A stretch of 64,000 nt of DNA, from positions 118,096 to 182,095 of the forward strand of contig MNCI01033368.1 in assembly GCA_015680685.1 (NCBI GenBank), given 5' to 3'. Below are positions 1-11,965 of this stretch, piece by piece; within the stretch, counting starts at the first letter, position 1; each line of letters begins with the position of its first letter. Both the position numbers and the translations under genes were made by a program. The stretch comes from Gnetum montanum. Lineage: Eukaryota; Streptophyta; Gnetopsida; Gnetales; Gnetaceae. A model generated the notes under the pieces. The model saw only the letters and a list, made by a program, of their open reading frames with translations, ran no database searches and was not told the origin of the DNA.

Positions 1-552
1 CAATAAAGACGAACTTCTTGGATAAACCTTGCAGTGCATGGAATAGGCTAATTAGGACTTTATTTATTATTATTTACTATTTATCATTTAATTACTTTAT
101 TAGTTAATTAAATCTCTCTCAACCCTTCTCTCCTAGTTAAGTGCCTGAGTACGACCACTTGGAGTATGTGTGTTATGCTTGGTGATCCCAGCAATGACTA
201 GCATTTGGTAACTAAGGTTGCATTGGTTCAGGGTATGAATGGTAAGTGGGAATGGATGCTGACACTAGATTAATTTAGTCTTAGTTAGTTAGTTAAAGTT
301 AGTCAATTAGTCTCTTCACCCTTCACCTCAATAGCATAGGAGATAAAATAGAAAAGACATAAAAATCACATACCTCAGACTTACTTAACCATACAATCGT
401 GACAACTACAAGTAAGTCTAGAAAGACAATGAATGAATAACCTTAAGTGTTTCATGAGGTGTGTAGGCACTTAGTCTGTGGAGTTCGATCGGATCATGCA
501 TGCTATGCTCGTATTCATATGGTTAAGTGTAGGGGTACCTCGCCACTCATCA
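1..552 (+). mobile_element. Gypsy A: 3' part of an Athila-like LTR
   Basis: This is the R/U5 part of an LTR that runs in from the left window edge. It starts with the AATAAAG block found in all LTRs of this family here (for example near 34387 and 46713) and ends with the family terminus CTCATCA at 546-552. The last 100 bases match, in reverse, the LTR at 63391-64000 better than the LTRs of C or D, so both window edges carry the same subfamily. No primer-binding site follows: the LTR end is joined straight to sequence that lies just after the gag zinc knuckle in the other elements. Confidence 0.85.
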
Positions 553-2098
553 TCACACTTACAAGAGTTTTGGGTGTATGCATTGAATCCATGACTAGAA
601 AAGAGGCAAACCTAGATGATTGCCTTATTCTCAAGGCAATCCAAGGTAGTTCCACTAGCAACAAAAAGCTTACTAACCAAGTGAAGCTCCACCACAACCA
701 TATGAGAAATACCAACAGTGGTAGCAATCATAATCATGGGGAATGTCATAGCCAAGATAGTAATAAGCTTACAGGCAAAAAAATCCATATGGGTACCATG
801 TTTAGCAACCCCTTTCTCCACAAAGCTCTATAAGCTATGCCTCATTCCAAAATCACTATTACCATCTAGAGTACCATTAAACTCATTCACCATCTACTCG
901 ATGGAAGAATTCATATCCACACCACCCTCTGCATCCATAAGCACATATCCCTTCATCCTCAAACCAATTACCTCTTGCTCCATCCATGTAGGATGAAGTT
1001 CCCCCACAGTCATAGCAATAAAATGCTACAAGGGTTATATAATCATAACTCGCCTTCCAGCTGAGTGGTTTAGACAATTGAACAAGGAAATACCCATTTT
1101 TCCAATCCAATGGTCCTTCTAAACCCTCACAACCTAATGCAGTTGGTCACCTTGTATCTCTAACATCATTATCCTCTACATCAAATACATTTGAGAGCCC
1201 TTTAAATCAAATGTCACCTCAGATCTACACTATGATGTTAACTCATGCTATTTTTGATTAGATCAATGTTGGCAATCTTTCCATAAAATGATCTAACATG
1301 GAATGTCCTCTTATTTACTTATAAATCACTAGACAAGAGCCATGCAAAGCTGTTCTTGATTTTGGTTTTGATGTCAATCTCATCTTCCATGACATGTACA
1401 AAGCCTAGAACCTACCACCTCTTAAGAAGAGCAACATCTGTTTAGAATTGGTAGATTAGTCAATCACTATTCCTTTGGGATTAGTAGAGGACATTATGAC
1501 CATAGTTTATGGGTGGTCCCACCCTACCAATTTTTTGGTGATGAAGGTTGAGAACCACAAAGGTGACTTCCCCATCATTATGGGAAGGGCTTGGTTAAGC
1601 ACGATCATTGCACATATGGTCATAAGGGACTTCTCCTTGGAAATATTTAAGGAGAAAGAATTTGGATGAATAGAGAAGAAGCATGTTCCATGCATTACGT
1701 ACAACAATAATGAGTGCAATTGCGTGCAAATAATTTGGTCCATCAAAAGTACATACATTAAAGCATGTAGTTAGTGCACATAAGAAACTAATATTCAAAG
1801 GTGCCTATATGTAGTATCCACAAAACAAAAGGGAACCTAGTCATTGATAGCTGACTCTGATAGTAGCACACTATGCATGGAACCTACTGAGCACCTAACA
1901 TATGCCTATGTTGAAAGCATGGATGAACTTGAGCAAGTTCATTACCAACTCTTTGATGATGAAGATGATGATACCTATTGGGGAGAGTTGGAAATCCCTG
2001 ATAATTTCAAGGAGGAGCCCCTAGAGTTAAAAACTCTACCAAATCTATAAACTATGGAGTATGCATTTTTAGACAATGGTAAGTTAGTTATAAAAACT
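553..2098 (+). pseudogene. Gypsy A gag C-terminus, protease and linker remnant
   Basis: Decayed polyprotein. 553-1320 is the low-complexity stretch between the gag zinc knuckle and protease. 1340-1670 is an Athila-type retropepsin: the active-site region reads VLDFGFDVNLI where DSG(S/A) is expected, so the catalytic triad is damaged. It continues through a PLGLVEDI block to FPIIMGRAWL, the flap/ILGRPFL-like end of the domain. 1844-2050 is an acidic linker (MDELEQ...DDEDDDTY) that in other copies joins protease to RT. The interruptions that I could place are TAG or TAA at Gln-type codons, with no obvious frameshift in the protease. The fragment stops before RT, where a minus-strand LTR piece begins. 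Confidence 0.8.
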
Positions 2099-2099
2099 A

Positions 2100-2258
2100 G
2101 GACTTGAATTCCCATAAAAATGGATGGGAGCTCATATTTATAGTTTTTTCTATAGTATTATGTCAATGGGGTCTCATACATGTAGCAAATGCTATGTCAA
2201 TGCAGCCCCGTCAATGGGGCAACACCATGTAAATGGGGCCCTGTCGATGCAACACTTT
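2100..2258 (-). mobile_element. Gypsy B: truncated 3' LTR (U3 piece)
   Basis: Reverse-strand U3 with the family TATA box (CTATAAATATGAGC on the minus strand) and copies of the GGGGC...CCCATYGA motif. It is cut at GACTTGAATTC on the left and lacks the terminal TGATGAGCAT on the right, where a small deletion joins it to the element interior at about 2259. The same GACTTGAATTC string resumes at 9256 in the other LTR of this element, which pairs the two. Confidence 0.75.
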
Positions 2259-2805
2259 AATGTATGGGATTATTAGCTGACTCTTGACAAAATAAACTAT
2301 CAACACTGAGTGCCCGAGTGTACAAATAAACACATTACAAAAATTATGGTGTTCATCACACAAAATTAAATACCATGATATGACCACAAAAACTTGATAC
2401 CACATCCTTTGATGATATGAAGGTAGTGGAGAAGAGTAAATAGTCCCATGTGATGGAGGCTTCTAAAGTTTTGAAGGATCTTTACCTACTTTAGGAACAT
2501 GTAGTAGCTAAGGTGGCTGTGGCTATCTTGCTACAGCTACAACCTCCAGTGGAAGATGAAAGGCATCAAGTAATGCCTTCATCTTTTTCTCCTTACTTCT
2601 AGGATCATTCACAGTCCACGCAGCATCACCAATATGGGCTAGAATGGGGACATCCCATGGACAGGGAAATACTGGGAACATTTTTTAACATTGACAAACT
2701 AGGCAGTGAACTATTTACATTTGATATTAAATGCCCTGATTGCATTTTGCAACTCTTGGTAGTCATTCATTCTCTTGGTCAGGTTCTTGGTAGTTTTTCA
2801 GTCAT
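2259..2805 (-). pseudogene. Gypsy B: C-terminal stub of ORF3
   Basis: The reverse strand matches the last part of ORF3 and its 3' untranslated stretch in element D (about 50030-50470), including the segment GGACTATTT...CTCCACTACCTTCAT. The N-terminal three quarters of ORF3, its promoter-like region and the spacer are missing. At about 2800-2812 the sequence jumps directly into the integrase C-terminus, a deletion of roughly 4.9 kb relative to D. Confidence 0.7.
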
Positions 2806-2811
2806 TGTTTT

Positions 2812-3800
2812 TATGCTAGACTTAGGTTAAGATTTAGTTCATAGGCTATTGAAAGTGTACAAAGCTTGGATTGAATCAAGAGTGTTGAAATTTTTTCGTA
2901 CACTAACTCATAGGGAGAGTAGCCAATAGGGAGTTTCCATGTTGAGCGGTAGGCCCAAAGGACATTGTTGAGTTCTATGATCTAGTATCTCCTATATTTG
3001 TTAATAGTTATTGTTAGAATCTCTATGATCTCCCTATTAGTTACCTCTACTTGGCTGTTGGCTTGGGGGTGATAGGGTGTTGTTAAGTTATGTTCAACCC
3101 ACAAGAGTTGCATAAGTTTTCAAAAAGTGGAACCTATAAAATGGGTTCCATTGTAAGAAATTAGTTCACATGGCACTCCAAACTTATTTACAACATTTTT
3201 TTGTACAAATCAAGTAGTAGTGGATGATGTATAGTCAGTGAGAACTAGTGCTTTTGCCCATTTGATGTAGCAATTAATTGTTACAATAATATATGCCTTT
3301 CCATTGGGCATGGGTGTGATGGAATCCATGAAGTCTATGCCCCATATGTTAAAGGGCTCCAGTGGTTGAATCCACTATTGAGGATCCTCCATTCGAGTAG
3401 TCATCCCATCATCTCATTACTAGTGTCCACAAGATCAAAACAATTAGTCTGCATCCTTGAAGATTGTAAGCAAATAGTATCCTACCATTAGGCTTTTTAT
3501 GGTCATACATCTCCCTGCATAGTGGCCTCTGCAGGGGCATTTGTGAGCATCCTAGAGAACACATAGTTGATCTGCTTCAGGAACACACCAATGAACTAGG
3601 CCATCAGGGCACACCTTGTAAAAGTGTTCATTGATTTCCATGAAGTACTTTACCTAATGAAGAAACTATTGTTTCTTCCTATGGTCCAAATCTTGTGGAA
3701 TCTCTTGGGTGAGAAGGTAAGTGAGGATGCCATTATGTCATTTTGATTTAGCGAGTACTTGGTCATTGATTTCTCCTATAAAGAGAAGTTCATTTGAAAA
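2812..3800 (-). pseudogene. Gypsy B integrase remnant
   Basis: Reverse-strand Ty3/gypsy integrase. It parallels the integrases of C (39990-41210, plus strand) and D (55070-56420). Recognisable blocks are the core segment TGALxHMGHRLHGF-like near 3310-3370 (from the family WDIDFMG-type start of the catalytic core), the CCAAATGGG (TKW) block near 3255, and the TTLSPPSQQPS stretch (from TPYHPQANxQ) near 3040-3080. Several stops and frame breaks are present, so no protein can be made. Confidence 0.75.
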
Positions 3801-5090
3801 TTGATCAAAGAGTAGATTCTCATCCTCTTTATTAACCCATCTTAATTGAGAGAGGTGTTCAGCAACCACATTCTCAATACCTTTCTAATCTACCATTGTG
3901 AGATTGAACTTCTTCAAGATCACAAGCCATTGTATAATACAAGGGATTACTGTTGGCTTATTCATTAGGAAGTGGATGGCACTATGATATGTGTGCACAA
4001 ACACTTTGTAGCCAAGAACATAGTGCCTAAAATTTTCTAGAGAATACACCATTGCCATCAGTTCTTTCTCAATTATGTTTTAATTCAATTGTGCATCCAA
4101 AATGCTTTGGCTTGCGTAGTGGATGTAATATGGATTCTTCTTATTGTCCAACTGCATAAGAAAAACTCGCAAGGCATAGTTAGATGCATTTGTCATTATA
4201 TAAAATGGCATGGACCAATCTGGTGCTTGTAAAATTAGAGTCTCTACAAGATTTTCCTTTAGTAGTTGAAATGCATGTTTGCGCTCCTTGATCTAGAAAA
4301 ATGGAGCATCTCTCTTTGTAAGCTCAACCAACGGCTTTTCAATTTTAAAGAAATTCTCTATGAATTTCCAATAGTAGCTAGTATGTTCAAGGAACGATAA
4401 GATGTCTTTGACTATTTTTAGTTAACGTGTGACTCCTTGGATGACCCTTACCTTCTCTAGGTCTATCTCAATCCCTACCTAGGTAATTCTATGCCTAAGT
4501 ACTATGCCTTCTTGGATCATTAAATGGATTTTTTGCCAATAGAGCCTAAGGTTTATTTCAATACATCTTTCCAATACCTGCTCAAGGTAATCTATGATTT
4601 ACTCAAATGTAGCCCCATAGGTAGAGAAGTCATCCATAAAGACTTCTACCTTGTTACCAATCTACTAGGTGTTGAAATGTTGCAAGGGCATTGCATAGAG
4701 CAAACAACATCTTATAATATGCAAAAGTTCCCTAGGGACTTGTGAATGTTGTCTTGGCTTTATCTTATGGCATGATTTGGATTTGGTTATAGCCACTATA
4801 ACCATCCAAGAAGCTATAATAGCAATGCCCAGAAATGGTGTTCAACACTTGCTCCACAAAATGGCAATGGAAAATGATCTTTAAATGTTGCCATGTTAAA
4901 TATCCCAAAGTCAATGTAGACCTACCCATTGCAACCTTTCTTTGGCATAATTACAAGTGGGCTAACACACTAACTATCCATGATGGAATAGATGAACCCT
5001 ACCTTGAGGAGTTGTTTGATTTCCTCTTTGAAGATTTGCTTTAATTTGGAGTTTAGTTGCCACTGCAGTTGCCTTCTTAGCTTTATTGCT
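3801..5090 (-). pseudogene. Gypsy B reverse transcriptase and RNase H remnant
   Basis: Reverse-strand RT. Reading down from about 5050: the YSFLDGYSGYNQIQI block (near 4770-4820), a GTFAYYKM block (near 4715), and the catalytic box VEVFMDDFSTYG near 4640, whose two aspartates are intact. A TAA follows directly after YGATFE, as in C and D. Compared with C, a short segment before the FMDDF box (the region equivalent to LSIFQQKIG) is missing. RNase H follows at about 3900-4250, with frame breaks. Confidence 0.85.
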
Positions 5091-6010
5091 AGGTTAGTGT
5101 AGATGTGATGCTAGCATATTCCAGTTAGTTCAAGATATGACCAAGAAAAGGTTGTTGGCCATTTGTTAACCACCCTTAAAAGCTTGCTTTTTGTTTTGGA
5201 GCAAGATTTGCATTGATTATAATAGACTTACCATTATCTTGAAATGCATACTCCATGCTGGCTAGTAGAGTTTTTAAATCTAGGAGCTTCTCCTTGAAAC
5301 TATTAAGGATTTGCAACTCTCCCCAATACATATCATCATCTCCATCATTAGAGAGTTAGTCATGAACTTGCTCAAGTTCATCCATGCTTTCAACATAGGT
5401 GCATGTCAGGCACTCAGTAGATTCCATGCATAGTATGATGCTATTAGAGTTAGCTGCCAACCACTAGGTGCCTTCCTATTTTGTAGCTACTATGTACAGG
5501 AACCTTTGAATATTTTTTTATTGTGCACACTGATAGCATGCTTTAATGTATGTACTTTTGATGAATTAGATTTTCTACATGCAATTACACCCATTATTGC
5601 TATACACAATGCATGGTATAGGCTTCTTCTCTATTCGTTTACATTCCTTTTCCTTGGAAATTTCCAAGGAGAGGTCCTTGATGCCAATTCATGCATCAAC
5701 CATTCTTAACTAAGCCCTTCCCATAATGATGGGATAGTTTCCTTTGTAGTTTTCTACCTTGATCACCAAAACATCAGTAGGATAGGACCACCCACAAACT
5801 ATAGTCATAATGTCCTCTACTAATCCCAAAGGTACAGTGATTGACTGATCTACCAATTCCAAATGGATGTTTCTCTTCTTAAGAGGTGGTAGGTTCCAAG
5901 ATTTGTACATGTCATGGGAGATGAGATTGACACTGGAACTAGAATCAAGAAGAGCCTTTCATGGCTTATGTCTAGTAATTTGTAAGTAAGTAAGAGAACT
6001 TCTTGGATCA
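5091..6010 (-). pseudogene. Gypsy B protease and acidic linker remnant
   Basis: Reverse strand. The linker (MDELEQVHD...DDDMYWGEL, about 5310-5400) precedes RT. The retropepsin lies at about 5640-5960: LLDSSSSVNLISHDMYKS, where the DSG triplet has become DSS, then LKKRNIHLELVDQSITVPLG and YPIIMGRA. A run of about 66 codons (5710-5910) is open. The motif order and sequence match A, C and D, placing it in the Athila-like group. The changed triad argues against activity. Confidence 0.8.
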
Positions 6011-8280
6011 TATTATTTCATGGAAATATTGCCAACCTTGATCCAATCATAAATAGCATGATTTAACATCATAAAGTAGATCTAAGGTGGTGTTTGATTT
6101 GAAGGAATCTTAAATGTATTTAATGTAGAGGATGAGGGTGTTGGAGACATAGGGTGACTAGCCACATTAGGTTGTGAGTGTTTAGGAGGACTGTTGGATC
6201 AGAAGAATAGTTATTTCTTGGATTGATTGTCCAAAACACTTAGCTAGAAGGTTGGTTATAAATGTACAACCCTTGTAGCATTTTGTTATTATGACTATGG
6301 GGGAATTTCGTCTTGCATGAATAGAGTAGGAGGTAACTGGGTTCAGGGTAGAAGGATCTATGCAAATGCATGTAAAGAGTGGTATGGATATGCATTCTTC
6401 CCTTTAGTAGATGGTGAATGAGTTCAATGATACTCTAGAGGACAATAGTAATTTTGGAATGAGGTGTGGCTTGTAGAGCTTCATGGAAAAATGGATTGCT
6501 AAACATAGTACCCATATGGATCTAGTTGCATGTAAGGGTACTACTATTTTGGTGGTGGCATTTCCCACAATTGTGATTATTTCCACTATTGGTATTACTC
6601 ATATTATTATGGTGGAGCTCCACTTGGATAGTAGGATTATTATTGCTGGTGGAATTGCCTTGGATTTCCTTAAGGATAAGGTAATCATCTGGGTTCCTGC
6701 ATCTTTTCTAGTTGTAGATTCAATGTGTACACCCTAGACTCTTGTAAGTGTGACATCACAAGGAAAAATCCATTCAGATGTTCATATTGACAAATTTCAC
6801 ATCCACCATCATCTTTGGAATTTATCTCCACAACTTCTTCTACTATAGCAACTTTCCCTTACCTCTATGGTAGGCATGTTTAGCTTCTTTCTGCCTCTTG
6901 TGGTCATGATCACTATTTCACTCTTTGGATTCTTCTGTAGTCTACATAGCAGTTTGGAACTTTGTATTCAAAGAGTCCCATAATTTCTCAACCTTTTCCA
7001 AAATATCATAAATAGATTTTTGAATGGGTAAGGTTTTCCTATTCACCATTTCATCAAGTGATGACTCCTCCTCATCATCGAATCAAACCTCCCTTTTCCT
7101 AATGGAAGAATCCCTATTATACTCTTTTGCACTTTCCATTTTTTGCAAATCACCTTCTTCTTTTGCTACTTGATCTATTAGCCTTTGGATTTGATGAGCT
7201 CTTAGTTTGGAAAGTCTCCCTTGTGCATAAATGGAAAGAGTTCTTTTGGTTTCTGCTTTGAGCCCATCTATGATGTGGCATGGCCAGGGCATCAATGTAA
7301 GATAGAATAATATCTACCCATGGTGGAATTGTGGAAATATTGTAAATGTATCTGTAGATCAGAGTTATATCCCCCCTCAAATCTTGGGATATTATTCATG
7401 TCTAAGTACTTGATTTGACTATCTCTCACATACCTAGTTGGGATCTTTACTACCTTTGCAATGTTAAGCATGGTTCATGTTGCCAATAGACGCTCATCAT
7501 CATCATGATTTTGTTGTCATTGATGATGTCCTCTATCACCCCTTTGCTCTTGGCAGCCTCTACAATCATTGTTGTCTCATTGATCACTTTCTTCATAATT
7601 ACTTCTCCTACAACATCTATCAAAACTAACAGATGAATAGGAATGCTCGAAATCAGATGAAGAGGATGAAGAGGAAGGTGGACCACCACCACCACCATAG
7701 TGTTTGACATCATCACCTCACTTGTCACAATCATCATCCTTAGATCCCTTGCCATCGTGATGTTTGCCCAAGTCCCTACATTGACTTCCACTTATTCCTA
7801 AACTTGGTTTGCTAATAGTGGACTGTAGGTTCAAGGTCATGCTCTCATCACTAATAACTAGGGGTGGAGAATCTTCATGTTGAGAACCCCTAGAGGAGGG
7901 ATCCTCATTGTCGATTGGGTTTAGCAGGAATAAGGGATTGGTGAAGTTTGTCCCCTTTGTAAACTCATGGTGCCTCTCATAGTATGAATCTCTCCTACAT
8001 TGTGTTTATGTGGGATGGTAGTTCCAAGTATCGTAACCATGCACAACGTATTCCTCTTGAAGATCTCAAATGCCCAACATCTTTAGAGTTTGAAACAACA
8101 TCTTGGATATAGATCAATTAGGGGGCATTATGGTGTTGCCCTCCATATCATGCCATATCAATTGCTTCTCCTCATGTAGGATGAAGGTGAAGTCAAGTAC
8201 ATACTCAAGTGGATGAGTATATACCACATTACGCTCTTGTGAAACTGATGGTTTGACATCTTCATGCCTATGGGAAGAAA
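6011..8280 (-). pseudogene. Gypsy B gag remnant
   Basis: Reverse-strand gag of the same family as the C copy at 35153. Near the upper end lies the conserved YTHPLEYVLDFTFILH-like stretch (about 8180-8215). The middle is a charged, disordered region. The capsid end, with HIIDGLKAETKRTL...QGRLSKLRAHQIQRLIDQV at 7150-7290, is open for 70 codons. The zinc knuckle at about 6785-6830 keeps CEICQYEH, but its last Cys has been replaced (FF), so the CX2CX3HX4C motif is incomplete. Several stops and frame changes are present. Confidence 0.75.
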
Positions 8281-8414
8281 ATATTTTACAATAAATAAAA
8301 TATCAATGTGCTTTTGTAATTATATAATTTAAGAATGATGTCAACCTTAGGGTTCATCCAATGATATTAATAATATTTACTAATCCTAGGTAGTGCACAT
8401 TTCAACAAACAAAG

Positions 8415-8432
8415 TTCCTGAAAATGACACCA
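8415..8432 (-). other. Gypsy B primer-binding site (decayed, tRNA-Asp type)
   Basis: Immediately inside the 5' LTR, the minus strand reads TGGTGTCATTTTCAGGAA. It aligns with the tRNA-Asp complement TGGCGCCGTTGCCGGGGA. This is the most diverged of the primer sites in the window. Confidence 0.5.
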
Positions 8433-8433
8433 A

Positions 8434-9420
8434 TGACGAGTGGTTGAAAGTACCCCTACACCAAACCATATGAATCATGAAGAGTTCACATGCAATCTAG
8501 TCAAATTCAGTGGACTCTCTAATTACCGATACACTAGTATCCTAGGAAGTCAACCTTATCCTAATGATTGTTTGTTGTATTCCCAATTACACTTGTGATG
8601 CACATGGTATGGTTTAGTGTAATTGAGGTATATGATTCTTATCATTTTATGTTTTATGGTTTCTATGCTTAAAGAGCGAGATGAAGTAATTTAATGACTA
8701 ATTTAATTTAACTAACTAATTGATCTCTAACTAGTCCTAACATAAGCATCCAGTCCCACTTTCTATACACATCCTAAACCACTGCTGGGTTTCCAAGCAC
8801 TACACTACTAGGCGCACCAAGCAATAACACTATTGGGATTACCAAACGAATATGTGCTATGCTTGAAGTGGTCATACTTATGTATTTAATCTATCTAGCT
8901 TATCTTGCTTAATTACTTAATTAGCTTAATTATTGAAAAAAATCAAAAAAATAATTGAAAGCATTAAATGCATGAATGAAACATGTAAACTATCCAGAAT
9001 GTTGCAAGCTTTATCAAGAAGATCATCTTTATTACTTTACATACTATCATGCTTAGGTATAATAGTGCTTGAATAAAGATTCGTACACTCAATNCGTAAA
9101 GTAATAAAGATGAGCTTCTTGATAAACCTTGCAACATTCTGGATAGTTTACATGTTTCATTCATGCATTTAATGCTTTCAATTATTTTTTTGATTTTTTT
9201 CAATAATTAAGCTAATTAAGTAATTAAGCAAGATAAGCTAGATAGATTAAATACNTGACTTGAATTCTCATAAACACAGATAGGAGCTTATATTTATAGT
9301 TTTTGCTACAGTATAGGTGTAGCAAATGCTACGTCGATGTGGCCTTGTCAATAGGGCAACACCATGTAAACGCAACCCCATCAGTGGGGGCCTATTGATG
9401 TGACACTTTGATGCTCATCA
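8434..9420 (-). mobile_element. Gypsy B: 5' LTR with an N-bounded inverted block
   Basis: Reverse-strand LTR running from TGATGAGCATCAAAGTG at 9420 down to the CTCGTCA terminus at 8434. The U3 with GGGGC-type motifs and the TATA box lies at 9256-9420. The middle is abnormal: a single N at 9094, a 160-bp block that is the reverse complement of 8882-9041, and a single N at 9255. About 80 bp of normal LTR (the part present at about 61960-62038 in D) is missing at that place. Confidence 0.85.
8882..9254. repeat. 160-bp inverted repeat around an N
   Basis: 8882-9041 and 9095-9254 are reverse complements, with only a few mismatches seen by eye (for example GCAAGCTTTATCAAGAAGATC against GCAAGGTTTATCAAGAAGCTC). 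The second arm is delimited exactly by Ns at 9094 and 9255, so the inversion is probably a scaffolding artefact and not a real foldback. Confidence 0.85.
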
Positions 9421-11960
9421 ATAGTTTAGTTGGAAGATCAAATGAGTTTTTGCTAAAAATAATAAAGATCTAGGAACCCAGTTGTCTATCCTAGGTAATT
9501 TAAATAAGGTTGAAAAAATTTTGATTACAAGAATTAATCCCATATTGTAAGTTACACATGTAGTTGGTGGATAGTTTAGGTATAAGGATCACACAATTAG
9601 CTTTTCTTAGGATGTCACAAATATTGCTAAGAGACTTCCTATTAGAACTAAAGATATTCCTTTTTTCATTTTAAGAAAAGTTAATTAAATGAGCATGAAG
9701 CATAATTTCATAATTAATAAGAGATAGATTTATAATGCCTTGCTTTCTAAAAAGGAAAATAATCCATACTATCATGATGTTAAGATTGATATGCATACAT
9801 TAGATGATGTTGCTAATACCTATGAGGTTAACATTTTTCATGACATTCCTTATATTTCATTATTAGAAAAGCATAGAGAAATAAGATTGTATTTTCAAGG
9901 TTTGTTGCCTCAAATAGATGAAAAAAACATTATCAAACATACGTCGTCAATTGTACAACATCCTGGTATTGTAAGAAAGGAAATTGATTGGACAAGAAAA
10001 TGGTTGCATAAACCATAATTATAGGATTGAAATGTTGCCTAGTGCCCTTCCATGTTTGATTCTCCTATTAATGAGTTTAACTTGATGGGGTTGTTTATGA
10101 TAACATTTTCAAGTCTTTTTCTTGAAGAAAAATGTGAATTTTTTTTTATCAAAGAGCTAAAGATGTAAAACTACATAAATATGCATAACATATTCTTTAT
10201 TAAAATGATGGTAGATTTGGATGATAAGAGTTTAAGGTAAATATCATTTATTGATATTTTTTATTTAAATTATTCCTATTTTTTATGTTTTTACGCAATG
10301 ATGTGTGATTTATTTTTAGGTATTATATTTATAATGTCATTAGAAGGCGATGGATAATGGAATCTACATATGTATTTTTCTTAAAGAAATATTACTGATG
10401 CATCCATATCTATTGAAGAACTATATGAGCAATTTCATAATTCTTCATTGCATGTCATTATTGATAATTTAATGCGATATAGTACTTATATTCATGGTGC
10501 ACTATCTTATTAGAGAAAATGTAAAGTAGAGCTAATTAACATGGTGAATCGATTAGGAACACCTAGTATTTATTTTACTCTTATTGTAATAGATCTTTAT
10601 TGACCTAAGTTGCATAATCTAATGAAGGGAGATCCACCTCAAAACTTATCAAAATTGAAATAATGGAGATAAAGTAATATCATAGAAAATCCACATATAG
10701 TGGTTGAGTTCTTGCATCATTGTTACATTACCTTTCTAAATATAGTTTTAATGAAGGAATTCTATATTGTTGATGGTTAGACATAATATGAGTGGTAGCA
10801 TCGCAAATCTCCATATGTACAAGGTTTCCTATGGCTACAAGATGCTGCAAAGGAAGATGAACTAGACCAAAATGATCCTAATGTCATGCATAGTGTAAAG
10901 GAATTTTCTGATTCACATGGATTCAAAGATTTATACCAAATGGACAACCAAATAATACAAGATCTCATTTATCTTTTATGTACTTGTAGAAATTGTTTGT
11001 TAATATTGCTTGGAATATGCAAGAATTATTTTTTTCATTGATTTATCTTTCATTTTATCTTTCCACTTAGGCTTTACATATAAATATGTTATGTCATCTA
11101 TTTGAATTTACTACTCAATAATTACAATGTATAGATCTGAAAACTAATTATGCTGATTTTTTTAATGCTATTCAAAGACATACTATTTGCAAACCAGGTG
11201 CATGCTTAAGAAAATGTAACAACAGAAATGTTTATAGGTACCACATTTATATGGAATTGTTATTTCTTTACTATTTCCTCACCATTTTATTATTTTCTAT
11301 TAGCATTTAAACTTTATTTTATCTTAGTATAAAATTTTTATAGATATTTATCTTCCCTTTCTTTCCTTGGTCATTATCTTTATAATAAAGTCTTTATAAA
11401 GATCTAGAAAATAATAATGAGATTACTTATGTTTCTCAAAGAAATAATTTGAGGCTTAATGTTCATAATATAATGTTGCTTTAGACATAGAGGAAAAATA
11501 CAAATTTTTAGCTTGTCATGTTGCAAAATGTTGTCATAAAATATATTGCAAAATATGTAGCTAAATTTGAGAAAAAATTGCAATATTTTCATGACATGTT
11601 ACTATAGATTTTAAAGTCAATAAATCCTCATAAATATGCTTTATCTATCTACAGAAGGCTCATGATGGATGCTGCTATAGATAGAGACATTGGTGCTATG
11701 GGTTTCTATTACATGTTATATGAGTCTCCTTTGGTGGAGTGTAGTCATGTTTTTTGCACCATCAATGTTTCATGAGAGGTGTACAAAAAAGTTTTTATTA
11801 ATGTAGAGGAAACGTATGAAGGTGAAAACTACATAACTATTATTAATGTGTATAAGAAATGACCACTTCTCATGAAGGGTGTATCATTGCTATAAGCTTT
11901 TAAAGATGAAAATTGCAACATGAAGAACAAGGAGAATCCAAATTAGAATTTATGTCACTT
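9421..11960 (+). pseudogene. Helitron Rep/helicase protein remnant, N-terminal part
   Basis: Decayed Helitron replicase. 9460-9850 matches the domain found at the N-terminus of plant Helitron proteins (VEKILITRINPM-like, then KKENNPYYHDVKIDMHTLDD, open over 9740-10018). 10400-11900 matches the Helitron Rep (Helitron_like_N) region: RLGTPSIYFTLIV, then NPHIVVEFLHHCY, and the HUH position reading HRKSPYVQGFLWLQDA, where the usual HVH has become YVQ. Next come CKPGACLRKCN, the two-tyrosine box IKYIAKYVAK with both Tyr kept, and RDIGAMGFYYMLYESPLVE. At least three frames are needed and stops are frequent. The reading is cut at 11960 by gypsy E and resumes at 21750. Confidence 0.8.
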
Positions 11961-11965
11961 AGAAC
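11961..11965. repeat. Target-site duplication AGAAC, left of gypsy E
   Basis: AGAAC immediately precedes the E 3' LTR. The identical AGAAC follows the other LTR at 21745-21749. Confidence 0.85.

Noticed and set aside
8882-9254. A genuine foldback element or cruciform
   Set aside because: One arm is bounded exactly by single Ns and replaces normal LTR sequence, so an assembly artefact is the simpler reading.
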